Below, piece after piece: positions 7,430 to 16,194 of a stretch of 30,010 nucleotides of DNA; within the stretch, counting starts at the first letter, position 1, and each line of letters opens with the position of its first letter. Made by a program: the position numbers and the translations under genes. The notes under the pieces are model-generated. The model was not told the DNA's origin and did no database searches. It saw nothing but the letters and a program-made list of their open reading frames with translations. The DNA is from JBFWYO01 sp050186335. GTDB taxonomy: Bacteria > Pseudomonadota > Alphaproteobacteria > Bin65. The stretch spans positions 1-30,010 of the forward strand of contig JBFWYO010000064.1 in the NCBI GenBank assembly GCA_050186335.1. The letters run 5' to 3'.

Positions 7430-9310
7430 ATGCGCGATTTCGACGTCATCGTCATCGGGGGTGGGCACGCCGGCTGCGAAGCGGCGGCCGCTTCCGCGCG
7501 GCTGGGCGCCCGGACGGCATTGATGACCCACAAGCTCGCGACCGTCGGCGAGATGTCCTGCAATCCCGCCATCGGCGGCCTGGCGAAGGGCCATCTGGTG
7601 CGCGAGATCGATGCGCTGGACGGCGTCATGGGACGGGTTATCGACCAGGCCGGCATCCAGTTCCGCATGCTCAATCGCAGCCGGGGGCCGGCCGTTTGGG
7701 GCCCTCGAGCCCAGGCGGATCGGGCCTTGTACCGGCAAGTCATGCAGGTCGAGCTGCTGAATACGCCGAATCTGACCATCGTCGAAGCCGCGGCCGAGGA
7801 TTTGACGCTCGACGGCCAGGGGCGCGTTATCGGCGTAATCGATGGAGCGGGGAAGAACTATCAATGCGGTGCGGTCGTGCTCACCACGGGCACGTTCCTG
7901 CGCGGCCTGATCCACATCGGCGAAGAGAAGATTCCCGCCGGCCGGGTCGGCGAGGCGCCGTCGTTGGGACTTTCGGCCACGCTCGAGCGTTTCGGCTTCA
8001 GCCTTGGCCGGCTCAAGACCGGCACGCCGCCGCGGCTCGACGGGCGGACCATCGACTGGGCCAGCCTGGACGCCCAGCCGGGCGACGATCCGCCGCCGCC
8101 CTTCTCGTTTCTGACCGACAAGATCACGACGCCGCAGATCGCCTGCCACATCACCGGCACGACCGAGGCGGGGCATGACATCATCCGGGCCAACCTGCAT
8201 CGGGCGCCGATGTATTCCGGCCAGATCGAGGGCATAGGCCCACGTTATTGCCCGTCGATCGAGGACAAGGTGGTGCGCTTCGCGGACCGCGTGCGGCACC
8301 AAATTTTCCTTGAGCCGGAAGGGCTTAACGACGACACCGTGTATCCCAACGGGATTTCCACGTCGCTGCCCAGGGACGTCCAGTCGGCGCTGCTCAAGAC
8401 CATACCCGGTCTCGAGCGGGCCGCCATGCTGCGGCCGGGCTATGCCATCGAATATGATTTCATCGACCCGCGCGAACTGATCCACACGCTCGAGACCAAA
8501 AAGATTCCCGGGCTGTTCTTGGCCGGTCAGATCAACGGGACCACCGGCTACGAAGAGGCGGCGGCCCAGGGTTTGATCGCGGGCCTGAACGCGGCGCTCA
8601 AGGTCGGTGGCGGCGAAGCATTCACGCTCGATCGGGCCGACGCTTATATCGGCGTGCTGATCGACGATCTGGTCAGCCTTGGTACCCGCGAGCCCTATCG
8701 CATGTTCACGTCGCGCGCCGAGTATCGGCTGACGCTGCGCGCCGACAATGCGGATCAGCGGCTGACCCCGAAGGCAATACAGCTAGGCTGCGTTTCCCAG
8801 CTCCGGCGGGGCAGGTATGAATCCAAGATTCGAGCCTTGGATGGCGCCAAAACCCTGTTAACCATGCTGCGGATGAGTCCGTCAGCCTTGGCGAATCAAG
8901 GGTTTTTTATCAATCAGGACGGCATCGTGCGAACTGCGGCGGACCTGTTGCGCTATCCCGAATTCAGCCTGCAGTCATTGTCGCGGCTTTGGCCGGAGCT
9001 CAATGCCGTGCCCTCAGACGTCGCCGAGCAGATGGAAATACAGGCGCGCTACGCCGGTTATCTCGGCCGGCAGGAAACCGATATCCGCAGCTTCCGCAAG
9101 GACGAGGGTTTGGCCCTGCCGATGGATCTCGATTACCGGTCGATCGACGGTCTGTCGAACGAGGTGCGGACAAAACTGGAAACTGTCCGTCCGGCCAGTC
9201 TGGGCCAGGCCGCCCGTATCTCCGGCGTGACGCCGGCGGCGATCGGCTTGCTGCTGCGCCACGTGAAACGTCAATCGGGCCACCCGAAGCCAAGCCGCCG
9301 CGTCGCCTGA
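7430..9310 (+). CDS. mnmG: tRNA uridine-5-carboxymethylaminomethyl(34) synthesis FAD enzyme MnmG
   Basis: A 626-residue flavoprotein, MnmE's partner in cmnm5U34 formation. The FAD-binding GGGHAGCEAA motif starts at about residue 10. The family stretches MSCNPAIGG and AGQINGTTGYEEAAAQG are intact, as is the C-terminal helical GidA-associated domain that contacts MnmE and tRNA. The ATG at 7430 puts the FAD motif in its usual place. A longer frame to 7319 would run through the parS site and adds nothing family-like. No strong ribosome binding site is visible. Length is normal (about 620-630). Confidence 0.97.
   Translation: MRDFDVIVIGGGHAGCEAAAASARLGARTALMTHKLATVGEMSCNPAIGGLAKGHLVREIDALDGVMGRVIDQAGIQFRMLNRSRGPAVWGPRAQADRALYRQVMQVELLNTPNLTIVEAAAEDLTLDGQGRVIGVIDGAGKNYQCGAVVLTTGTFLRGLIHIGEEKIPAGRVGEAPSLGLSATLERFGFSLGRLKTGTPPRLDGRTIDWASLDAQPGDDPPPPFSFLTDKITTPQIACHITGTTEAGHDIIRANLHRAPMYSGQIEGIGPRYCPSIEDKVVRFADRVRHQIFLEPEGLNDDTVYPNGISTSLPRDVQSALLKTIPGLERAAMLRPGYAIEYDFIDPRELIHTLETKKIPGLFLAGQINGTTGYEEAAAQGLIAGLNAALKVGGGEAFTLDRADAYIGVLIDDLVSLGTREPYRMFTSRAEYRLTLRADNADQRLTPKAIQLGCVSQLRRGRYESKIRALDGAKTLLTMLRMSPSALANQGFFINQDGIVRTAADLLRYPEFSLQSLSRLWPELNAVPSDVAEQMEIQARYAGYLGRQETDIRSFRKDEGLALPMDLDYRSIDGLSNEVRTKLETVRPASLGQAARISGVTPAAIGLLLRHVKRQSGHPKPSRRVA
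9255..9270. promoter_or_regulatory. Degenerate parS-like sequence in the mnmG 3' end
   Basis: TGCGCCACGTGAAACG matches the parS 16-mer at 12 positions, with the whole CACGTGAAAC right half intact and the left arm decayed. It lies about 100 bases before the perfect site in rsmG. It also encodes the family-typical HVKR of MnmG, so coding constraint could explain the match. Confidence 0.3.
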
Positions 9311-9333
9311 TCACCATGGCGAGCGGGCACACC

Positions 9334-9945
9334 ATGAGTCCCGAAGCCTTCGCCGCCGACACTGGTGTTTCACGTGAAACACTCGTTCGCCTATCCATCT
9401 ATGCCGAACTATTGGCGAAATGGCAGCCGCGGATCAATCTCGTGGCGCCGTCGACCATGCCCGAACTTTGGCACCGCCACATGCTCGACTCGGCGCAACT
9501 GGTCCCGCTCTTGCCGTCTGGCGCCACCACCATGCTGGACATCGGTTCCGGCGCCGGCTTTCCGGGCCTGGTCATCGCGATCATGCGCGCCGACCTGCAT
9601 GCTCATCTGGTCGAGTCGGACACGCGAAAGGCGACCTTCTTGCGCGAGGCCGCACGGCTGACCAAAACCACGTCGACCATTCACGCGCGTCGAATCGAAG
9701 AGCTGAAGCCGTTTCCGGTGGATATCGTCACCGCACGCGCCTGCGCGCCCCTTATCGAACTGCTCGATCTTGCCGAGCCGTTCCTAACCCCCGGTTCTAC
9801 CTGCATTTTTCCGAAGGGGGCGCGCGCCGAGGATGAATTGACCGAAGCCGGAAAACGGTGGAATATGCGCATCGAACGGCATCCAAGTCGAACTGCGGCA
9901 AACTCCACCGTGCTTCGGCTGTCCGATATCAAACGCATCGCATGA
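9334..9945 (+). CDS. rsmG: 16S rRNA (guanine(527)-N(7))-methyltransferase RsmG
   Basis: A methyltransferase of about 203 residues that makes m7G527 in 16S rRNA; its loss gives low-level streptomycin resistance in several bacteria. The S-adenosylmethionine motif LDIGSGAGFPGLV, the substrate-side block WHRHMLDSAQL and the later TARACAPL are all present. The ATG at 9334 (MSPEAFAADTG) agrees with the usual alphaproteobacterial N-terminus and has a modest GAGCGG upstream. An in-frame ATG at 9316 would add six residues and cannot be excluded. Codons for VSRET at 9367-9381 coincide with a perfect parS. The stop overlaps the parA start as ATGA, implying coupled translation. Confidence 0.95.
   Translation: MSPEAFAADTGVSRETLVRLSIYAELLAKWQPRINLVAPSTMPELWHRHMLDSAQLVPLLPSGATTMLDIGSGAGFPGLVIAIMRADLHAHLVESDTRKATFLREAARLTKTTSTIHARRIEELKPFPVDIVTARACAPLIELLDLAEPFLTPGSTCIFPKGARAEDELTEAGKRWNMRIERHPSRTAANSTVLRLSDIKRIA
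9366..9381. promoter_or_regulatory. parS: parS centromere site 2 (perfect 16-mer, inside rsmG)
   Basis: A second exact TGTTTCACGTGAAACA, 2,027 bases from the first, lies inside the rsmG coding sequence where it encodes VSRET. It is about 560 bases before parA. The VSRET residues are often kept in alphaproteobacterial RsmG proteins, which suggests DNA-level selection shaping the protein N-terminus. Confidence 0.95.
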
Positions 9946-10760
9946 ACGATTCATCGCCATCCGAGAAGCTGTTGCCGACGCGCATCCTCGCTGTCGTCAA
10001 TCAGAAAGGCGGGGTCGGAAAAACCACCACGGCGATCAACCTCGGCACCGGCTTGGCGGCGGTCGGCCATCGCGTCCTGATTATCGATCTTGATCCGCAG
10101 GCCAACGCGACGACCGGTCTCGGGGCGCCGCCATCGCCCGACGTGCCGAACGCATACGATCTGGTTCTGGGTTCGGCGAAACTCGCCGATGTCGTGGTGA
10201 AAACCGCGATTCCGAACCTCGATCTGGTGCCGACCAGCGTCGAATTGTCCGGTGCGGAAGTCGAACTGGTCGGCATGGAACAGCGCGAATTCCGCTTGCG
10301 CCAGGCGCTCGAAGGCCAGGTCGATCACTACGAATATGTCCTGATCGACTGCCCGCCGGCGCTCGGCCTGTTGACATTGAACGCCCTGATCGCGGCCCAC
10401 GCCGTGCTCGTGCCGCTGCAGTGCGAGTACTACGCGCTGGAAGGCATGAGCCATCTGGTGCGCACCATCGAACGCGTGAAGGGCACCTTCAATCCGCGCC
10501 TGGAAATACAAGGTATAGTGTTGACTATGTACGATCGCCGCAACAATTTGTGTGACATGGTCGCCCAGGACGTGCGCGGCTATTTCGGCGCCAAAGTCTA
10601 TGAGACCGTCATTCCGCGCAACGTGCGGGTGTCCGAAGCGCCGTCGCACGGCAAGCCGGTCCTGATCTACGACATGCACTGCGCCGGTGCCCAAGCCTAC
10701 GCCCATCTGGCGCGCGAAGTGTTGCGCCGCGAACAAGCATTGCGAGCGATCCAGCCATGA
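9942..10760 (+). CDS. parA: Chromosome partitioning ATPase ParA
   Basis: A 272-residue ParA/MinD-type P-loop ATPase that binds nucleoid DNA as an ATP dimer and moves ParB-parS complexes apart. The deviant Walker A motif QKGGVGKTTT (21-30) has signature Lys22. The Walker A' region LIIDLDPQANATTGLG follows, and the Walker B region is LIDCPPALGLLTLNAL. There is no N-terminal helix-turn-helix, so this is the chromosomal Soj/ParA class. Its ATG overlaps the rsmG stop and its stop overlaps the parB start, both as ATGA, indicating a tightly coupled operon. Confidence 0.97.
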   Translation: MNDSSPSEKLLPTRILAVVNQKGGVGKTTTAINLGTGLAAVGHRVLIIDLDPQANATTGLGAPPSPDVPNAYDLVLGSAKLADVVVKTAIPNLDLVPTSVELSGAEVELVGMEQREFRLRQALEGQVDHYEYVLIDCPPALGLLTLNALIAAHAVLVPLQCEYYALEGMSHLVRTIERVKGTFNPRLEIQGIVLTMYDRRNNLCDMVAQDVRGYFGAKVYETVIPRNVRVSEAPSHGKPVLIYDMHCAGAQAYAHLAREVLRREQALRAIQP

Positions 10761-11665
10761 ACGATCCGAAATTCCGCCGTCCCAGCCTCGGCCGCGGCCT
10801 CGATGCCCTGCTCGGCGCCAAACCCGAACCTCCGCCGGCGACCCCGGCGCCGGCCGCGCAACCGGAGGCGGCGGCGCGTATCGGCGGCATGGTCAATCTG
10901 GCGATCGATAAATTGTCGCCCGGCAAATATCAGCCGCGCCATCGCTTCGATCAGCAGGAGCTGGACTCGCTGGTGCATTCGATTCGCAGCAAGGGTGTCT
11001 TGACGCCGGTCTTGGTGCGGCCGCATCCGACTCAGCCCGGCCATTACGAGATCATCGCCGGCGAACGACGGTGGCGGGCGGCGCAGGCGGCACAACTGCA
11101 CGAACTGCCTGCGATCGTGCGCGATCTTTCCGATCGCGACACGCTCGAAGTGGCGCTGGTCGAAAACATCCAGCGCCAGGATCTGACCGCGATCGAAGAA
11201 GCCGAAGGCTACAAGCGGCTGATGGACGAATTCAACTACACGCAGGAGCAGCTGGCGAATGTCATCGGCCGCAGCCGTTCGCACATCGCCAACACGCTGC
11301 GCTTGCTGGCGTTGCCCGACGATGTGCGCGCGATGGTGCAGAGCGGAGCGATCAGCGCCGGCCATGGGCGCGCGCTGATCACCGCCAGCGATCCGCAGGG
11401 TCTGGCGAAATCGATCGTCGACAAAGGTCTTTCCGTGCGCGCCGCCGAACAACTCGCGCAGGCCGCCAAGCCGCCGCGCAAGCCGAACGCCGCCGAGCCG
11501 GCCAAGAGCACCGATACGTTGGCGCTGCAGCGCTCGATCACCGAAACGCTCGGCCTCAAGGTCGAGATTCGTGGCAAGGGCGAGGGCGGCGAACTGGTGA
11601 TTTTTTACCGCACGCTCGAACAGCTCGACGACGTGCTGCAGAAGCTTGGCAAGGAGCACGCGTAA
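10757..11665 (+). CDS. parB: Chromosome partitioning CTPase ParB
   Basis: A 302-residue ParB that binds parS, uses CTP to form a sliding clamp, and stimulates ParA. The N-terminus holds the alphaproteobacterial RRPSLGRGLDALLG block (8-20), whose LGRGL part is the ParA-contacting region. A proline-rich linker (about 24-38) leads to the CTP-binding domain with GERRWRAAQ (102-110) and ENIQR (136-140). The parS-reading helix-turn-helix lies around 162-185, and the C-terminal dimerisation domain ends the protein. It completes the mnmE-to-parB block; two of its target sites lie within 3.5 kb upstream. Confidence 0.97.
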   Translation: MNDPKFRRPSLGRGLDALLGAKPEPPPATPAPAAQPEAAARIGGMVNLAIDKLSPGKYQPRHRFDQQELDSLVHSIRSKGVLTPVLVRPHPTQPGHYEIIAGERRWRAAQAAQLHELPAIVRDLSDRDTLEVALVENIQRQDLTAIEEAEGYKRLMDEFNYTQEQLANVIGRSRSHIANTLRLLALPDDVRAMVQSGAISAGHGRALITASDPQGLAKSIVDKGLSVRAAEQLAQAAKPPRKPNAAEPAKSTDTLALQRSITETLGLKVEIRGKGEGGELVIFYRTLEQLDDVLQKLGKEHA

Positions 11666-11680
11666 GGCGCGTACCGCATG

Positions 11681-11797
11681 CCGGGGTTCGTCGTCCTGGC
11701 CGGAGTGCAGCGGAGCGTCGGGATCGAGAGTCTCCTACGTTCGACAGCCTGGACCCCGGATCGGCGCGCCGCAAGCACGGCGCTGGTCCGGGGTGAC
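11681..11797. repeat. Dispersed palindromic repeat between convergent parB and holA
   Basis: The right part is a long hairpin at 11754-11793: arms CCCCGGATCGGCGC and GCGCTGGTCCGGGG pair at 12 of 14 bases around an inner GCCG-CAAGCA-CGGC stem. The left part (from about 11681) has the style GTCGTCCTGG...GGATC seen in dispersed alphaproteobacterial palindromes. The phrase TGGACCCCGG...GTCCGGGGTGAC is familiar from such elements. Lying between two convergent genes, it could serve as a bidirectional transcript end, although no T-run follows closely. Confidence 0.6.
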
Positions 11798-11801
11798 ACT
11801 A

Positions 11802-11816
11802 AACGATATAATCGTT
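11802..11816. other. Short AT-rich inverted repeat after parB
   Basis: AACGAT and ATCGTT flank ATA in a perfect palindrome, followed by an unusually AT-rich stretch up to about 11832 that touches the holA stop. It may be a weak terminator or a protein site; the stem is short and the call is tentative. Confidence 0.25.
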
Positions 11817-11830
11817 ATTATATACACATT

Positions 11831-12871
11831 TTATCGCCGCGCGCGCACGCGGCTGGCGATCGCCAATAATGTCTGGCTGCAAATCAACTGATCGGGCTGG
11901 CCGGTGGTCTTGCATTGCAGCTCGGCTTCCATCAGCCGGCGCAGCACGTCGATGCAGGCGTCGCTCGACCAGGCGCGCGCCTGGGCGGCAAACTGCTCGG
12001 TGCGCTTGAAGAAGATCGGCGGCTTCAAGGCGGCAACCGCGCCTTCGGGGCTATCGCCGTTCTTCATCGCCGCGTTGATCCATTGCAGCCGGTGGAAATG
12101 CCGGGCCAGCGCGCGCAGCACGGCAACCGAAGCCGTGCCTTCGCCGAACAAATGATGCAGCACGTGATCCGCTTCCGGCATGTTGCCGGAGGCCACGGCG
12201 AACGCGAGATCGTCGAGGCTGAAGGCGGCGCCGTCGCCGATGCACTGCTTGACGTCCTCCAGTTCGACGCGCACGGCCGCACCCTTGGCCGGCGCGTTCA
12301 TATAGACCGCGAGCTTCTCCAATTCGCGCCGGGTCGCCTGGCGGTCGGCGCCCAGACTGTCGATCAGGTAGCCGAGCGCATCCCGGCTCGGCGTCATGCC
12401 CAACTCGCCGAGCGTCTGCTTGATGAAGGTTTCCAGCACGCGGCCTTCGTCGACGAAACATTGCAGCGCGGCCGCGTTCGCCGCGCGGTCGCACAGGCCG
12501 CGCAAGGTCGAGCGCCTTTCCAATGCCCCGGCTTCGAGCAGGATCAGCGCGTCGCCGCGCGGATCGCCGAGAAACGATTTCAGCGCCGCGGTGCAGGAAT
12601 CGCCGGCGTCCTCGATGCGAACCACGCGGCGGCCGCCACCGAACGCGATCGCCGCCGCCTCGTCGGCGAGCAGCGCCGGATCCTTGTCGATCTGCGCGCC
12701 GCGCAGCACGGCGATGCGGAACGGATCCGCCAAATCCGGCACCACGGAGCGGGCGACCGCGTCCGCGCGCTCGCGGATCAGCCCCTGGTCGTTGCCGAAC
12801 AGCAGGACGGCGCGGGCTTTGGGATCGGGATTGTGGACGAAGGCGTCGATGCGCGCGGTCGGGATCTTCAT
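11831..12871 (-). CDS. holA: DNA polymerase III subunit delta
   Basis: A 346-residue clamp-loader subunit that opens the beta sliding clamp in replication. The N-terminal region has AVLLFGNDQGLIRERAD (21-37), typical of HolA, followed by a RecA-like domain without a functional Walker motif. The middle block ELEKLAVYMN and VELEDVKQCIGDGA and the C-terminal helical collar are also present. It follows lptE by 18 bases, the standard alphaproteobacterial leuS-lptE-holA order. No Shine-Dalgarno sequence is evident, so translation may depend on coupling to lptE. It converges on parB. Confidence 0.95.
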   Translation of the reverse strand: MKIPTARIDAFVHNPDPKARAVLLFGNDQGLIRERADAVARSVVPDLADPFRIAVLRGAQIDKDPALLADEAAAIAFGGGRRVVRIEDAGDSCTAALKSFLGDPRGDALILLEAGALERRSTLRGLCDRAANAAALQCFVDEGRVLETFIKQTLGELGMTPSRDALGYLIDSLGADRQATRRELEKLAVYMNAPAKGAAVRVELEDVKQCIGDGAAFSLDDLAFAVASGNMPEADHVLHHLFGEGTASVAVLRALARHFHRLQWINAAMKNGDSPEGAVAALKPPIFFKRTEQFAAQARAWSSDACIDVLRRLMEAELQCKTTGQPDQLICSQTLLAIASRVRARR

Positions 12872-12889
12872 GGCGAGCGGGCGGCGCCG

Positions 12890-13468
12890 CTACTTCGTCG
12901 CCGTGTTCTGGCGCCGCTGGTTGAAATGGGCCGCCAGTCGAAGCTTGATGTCGTCGGCGATCAATACCGCGCCGCGTCGTCGCGCGTCGTTCTCCGACAT
13001 GAGCGTCGCGTATTCCGAATTCTGCACGTTGAAGCTGATCGCGGCGAAACTGCGCGAACGCAGGATGACCTCGCCGGTCTTGGCGTCGCGCAGATTATAG
13101 TCGCAGTTCATCTGCAGGTTGGCGCGCGTCGCGGTGTCGTCCTTGCGGATCGCGGTCCAGATCCGCTGCTCGCGCAGCGTCGCTTCGAGCAGGTAATCGG
13201 CGTTGGCCGGCGCGCCTTGCGGATTCAGGCGGTCGAGCAGTTCGTTGTGCAGGATCTGGCCGTTGCGGTCGCGGATCGGGCGAATCTGCACCGCTGCCAT
13301 ATCGTTGACCACGGAGGTGCCCTTGTCGTCCAGCTCGCCGTAGAGCGGGCGGTAGCCGCAGGATGCAACCGACAATGTCGCCGACAGCAGCACGAACGCC
13401 AGGGCAATCCGCCGGATCGCCGGTCCCGTCTGCTTGTCTTGGCGAGGCCACTGATGCCAGTTCCGCAT
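12890..13468 (-). CDS. lptE: LPS assembly lipoprotein LptE
   Basis: A 192-residue outer-membrane lipoprotein that plugs the LptD barrel and helps deliver lipopolysaccharide to the cell surface. A signal peptide (hydrophobic stretch about 21-35) ends in lipobox VASC with acylated Cys37, followed by GYRPLYG, the usual start of mature LptE. The ATG at 13468 is preceded by AAGG at good spacing. The N-terminal stretch before the hydrophobic core is slightly long but polar and positively charged. It lies 19 bases after leuS and 18 before holA, so the three are probably one transcript. Confidence 0.93.
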   Translation of the reverse strand: MRNWHQWPRQDKQTGPAIRRIALAFVLLSATLSVASCGYRPLYGELDDKGTSVVNDMAAVQIRPIRDRNGQILHNELLDRLNPQGAPANADYLLEATLREQRIWTAIRKDDTATRANLQMNCDYNLRDAKTGEVILRSRSFAAISFNVQNSEYATLMSENDARRRGAVLIADDIKLRLAAHFNQRRQNTATK

Positions 13469-13487
13469 GGAATTACCTTAGCATGGC

Positions 13488-16070
13488 TCAAACGACGATG
13501 TTGACGATCTTGTCCGGCACGAAAACGATGCGGCGCGGGGTCTTGCCGCCCATCGCCTGCGCCACCGTCGGGATCGCCAGGGCGGCCGCCTCGGCATCCT
13601 TCTGGGCGACGCCCTTCGGCAGGGCGGCCGTACCGCGCAGCTTGCCGTTGACCTGCACGGCGACATTGACCGTGTCGTCCACGATCAGCGCCGGGTCGGC
13701 CTTCGGCCAGGGCTGCCGGGCGATCATGCCGCGATGGCCGAGCCGTTGCCACAATTCTTCGGCGATGTGCGGGGTCATCGGGTTGATCAGGATCAGCAGC
13801 GTCTCCAGGCCCTCGCGCAGCACCCAACCCGCCGCCGGATTGCCGTCCGCCAGCGGGGCCAGCTCGGTCAACGCGTTCGACATTTCGCGGATGCGCGCCA
13901 CCGCCCGGTTGAAATGGAACTTCTCGATATCGTCGCCGACCGCATGAATGGTCTTGTGCACGATGCGGCGCACCTCGAGCGCCCTGCCGTCGATGCCTTG
14001 CGGCATCGGCGCGCCGGCGGGCGGCAGGCCGGGCGACGGCTCGTCGACCATGCGGTACAAACGATTGAGGTATCGGAACGCGCCGTCGACGCCGGCGTCG
14101 GTCCAATCCAGATCGCGGTCCGGCGGGCTGTCGGATAGCATAAAGAGCCGCGCGGTATCGGCGCCGTAATTGGCGATGATGTTCTCCGGATCGACCACGT
14201 TCTTGCGCGACTTGCTCATCTTTTCGGAACGGCCGACCGTGACCGGCCTGTCGCCGTCCTCGGTCACCACGCGCCCGTCGGGCAGGCGCTTGATTTCGGT
14301 CGGGAACAGCCATTTGCCGTCCGCCGCCTGATAGGTTTCGTGGCAGACCATGCCTTGCGTTTCCAGCCCGGCGAACGGCTCGCGCAGATTCATGTAGCCG
14401 CAATCGCTCATGGCGCGGGTGAAGAAGCGTGAATACAACAGATGCAGCACAGCATGCTCGATGCCGCCGATATACAGATCCACCGGCAGCCAATAGTCGA
14501 CCGCCGCGCGATCGAACGGCTTGTCCGGGCTCAGCGAGCAGAAGCGCGCGAAATACCAGGACGATTCGAAGAACGTATCGAACGTATCGGTCTCGCGCCG
14601 CGCGGGCTTGCCGCAGTTCGGGCAGGCGACATGCTTCCATGTCGGGTGATGGTCGAGCGGATTGCCCGGCTTGTCGAACGTGACGTCCTCGGGCAGTTCG
14701 ACCGGGAGGCTCTTTTCGGGCACCGGCACGATGCCGCAGGCGCCGCAATGGATGACCGGAATCGGGCAGCCCCAGTAGCGCTGGCGCGACACGCCCCAGT
14801 CGCGCAGCCGGTACATGATCGCGCCCTTGCCGATGCCGCGCTTTTCCAGTTCTTCGATGATGCGCGCCTTGGCCGCCGGCACTTCCAGATTGTCGAGAAA
14901 TTCGGAGTTCACGATGACGCCGTCGTCGACGAACGCCTCGTTGCCGATTTCGAACGACGTGCCGACCTTGTCGCGCGGCGCCACCACGGCGATCACCGGC
15001 AAACGGTATTTGCGCGCGAAATCCAGGTCGCGCTGGTCGTGGCCGGGGCAGCCGAAGATGGCGCCGGTGCCGTATTCCATCAGCACGAAGTTGGCGACGT
15101 ACAGCGGCACCGTGACACCTTCGCGGAACGGATGCGCGACCTTGATCTGCGTGTCGAAACCGATCTTTTCTGCGGTTTCCAGCGCCGCTTCGCTGGTGCC
15201 GATGCGGTTGCATTCGGCGATGAACGCGGCCAGCTGCGGCTGTTTGCCGGCCAGGCGCTGGGCGATCGGATGGTTCGGCGAAATGGCGCAGAACGACATG
15301 CCGTAGATCGTATCCGGCCGCGTGGTGAACACTTCCAGCGTGCTGTCGGCAACGTCGTCGCCCCGCAGCTTGAACGTGATATAGGCGCCCTGCGATTTGC
15401 CGATCCAGTTCTGCTGCATCAGCCGCACGCGCTCCGGCCAGCGATGCAGGCCGTTAAGCGCTTCGAGCAAATCGTCGGCATATTTGGTGATGCGCAGCAT
15501 CCATTGCGGCAGCAGGCGCTTCTCGACCAAGGCGCCGGAGCGCCAGCCGCGTCCGTCGATGACCTGTTCATTGGCCAGCACGGTATTGTCGACCGGATCC
15601 CAGTTGACCCAGGATTCCTTGCGGTAGACCAGCCCGCTCTTGAAGAAGTCGAGGAACATGCGCTGTTCGTGCCGATAATAATCCGGCGCACAGGTCGCCA
15701 GCTCGCGGTCCCAATCGTAGGACAGACCCATGCCCTTGAGCTGGCCGCGCATGTGATCGATGTTTTCGTAGGTCCATTTGGCCGGGTGGATGCCGGCCTG
15801 GATGGCGGCGTTTTCCGCCGGCATGCCGAACGCGTCCCAGCCCATCGGGTGCAGCACGTTGTAGCCGCGCGCCGACAAGTAGCGCGCCATCACATCGCCC
15901 AGCGTGTAATTGCGCACATGGCCCATGTGGATGCGTCCCGACGGGTACGGGAACATCTCGAGCACATAGTATTTCGGCTTATCGGCGCGCTCGGTGACTT
16001 TGAAGACGCCGTCGCGTTCCCACGCGGTTTGCCACTTGGCTTCGGTTTCGCGGAAATTGTAGCGCGACAT
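13488..16070 (-). CDS. leuS: Leucyl-tRNA synthetase
   Basis: An 860-residue class I aminoacyl-tRNA synthetase that charges tRNA-Leu. The HIGH-type motif is HMGH at 48-51 within PYPSGRIHMGHVRNY, and the KMSKS loop is exact at 617-621. The CP1 editing domain lies between (about 225-420) with the threonine-rich TTRPDT. A zinc-knuckle CPNCGKPARRE occurs in the later insertion. Length is normal. No Shine-Dalgarno sequence is visible before the ATG, which follows an AT-rich stretch. A terminator separates it from the upstream lipoprotein gene, so leuS probably has its own promoter in 16071-16134. Confidence 0.98.
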   Translation of the reverse strand: MSRYNFRETEAKWQTAWERDGVFKVTERADKPKYYVLEMFPYPSGRIHMGHVRNYTLGDVMARYLSARGYNVLHPMGWDAFGMPAENAAIQAGIHPAKWTYENIDHMRGQLKGMGLSYDWDRELATCAPDYYRHEQRMFLDFFKSGLVYRKESWVNWDPVDNTVLANEQVIDGRGWRSGALVEKRLLPQWMLRITKYADDLLEALNGLHRWPERVRLMQQNWIGKSQGAYITFKLRGDDVADSTLEVFTTRPDTIYGMSFCAISPNHPIAQRLAGKQPQLAAFIAECNRIGTSEAALETAEKIGFDTQIKVAHPFREGVTVPLYVANFVLMEYGTGAIFGCPGHDQRDLDFARKYRLPVIAVVAPRDKVGTSFEIGNEAFVDDGVIVNSEFLDNLEVPAAKARIIEELEKRGIGKGAIMYRLRDWGVSRQRYWGCPIPVIHCGACGIVPVPEKSLPVELPEDVTFDKPGNPLDHHPTWKHVACPNCGKPARRETDTFDTFFESSWYFARFCSLSPDKPFDRAAVDYWLPVDLYIGGIEHAVLHLLYSRFFTRAMSDCGYMNLREPFAGLETQGMVCHETYQAADGKWLFPTEIKRLPDGRVVTEDGDRPVTVGRSEKMSKSRKNVVDPENIIANYGADTARLFMLSDSPPDRDLDWTDAGVDGAFRYLNRLYRMVDEPSPGLPPAGAPMPQGIDGRALEVRRIVHKTIHAVGDDIEKFHFNRAVARIREMSNALTELAPLADGNPAAGWVLREGLETLLILINPMTPHIAEELWQRLGHRGMIARQPWPKADPALIVDDTVNVAVQVNGKLRGTAALPKGVAQKDAEAAALAIPTVAQAMGGKTPRRIVFVPDKIVNIVV

Positions 16071-16134
16071 GAAAAATTATGCGGTTGAGTGAAGGCAAAC
16101 GGGCGTCAGTCGAAAGGCTCCGGCGACGCACGCG

Positions 16135-16163
16135 AAAAACCCGGCCGGCCCGCGGCCGACCGG
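16135..16163 (-). terminator. Rho-independent terminator after the DUF3576 gene
   Basis: On the minus strand, CCGGTCGGCC and GGCCGGCCGG form a 10-base-pair stem (one U-G pair) around GCG, followed by G and TTTTT. This is a classic intrinsic terminator 32 bases past the lipoprotein stop, placed before leuS. Confidence 0.75.
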
Positions 16164-16194
16164 CCGACGCCGGTCCGACCGAGAGGGCGAAAAC

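Noticed and set aside
14442..16088. A 548-residue open frame antisense to leuS
   Set aside because: It mirrors leuS codons in a GC-rich genome, has low-complexity Arg/Ala/His-rich composition and no recognisable domain.
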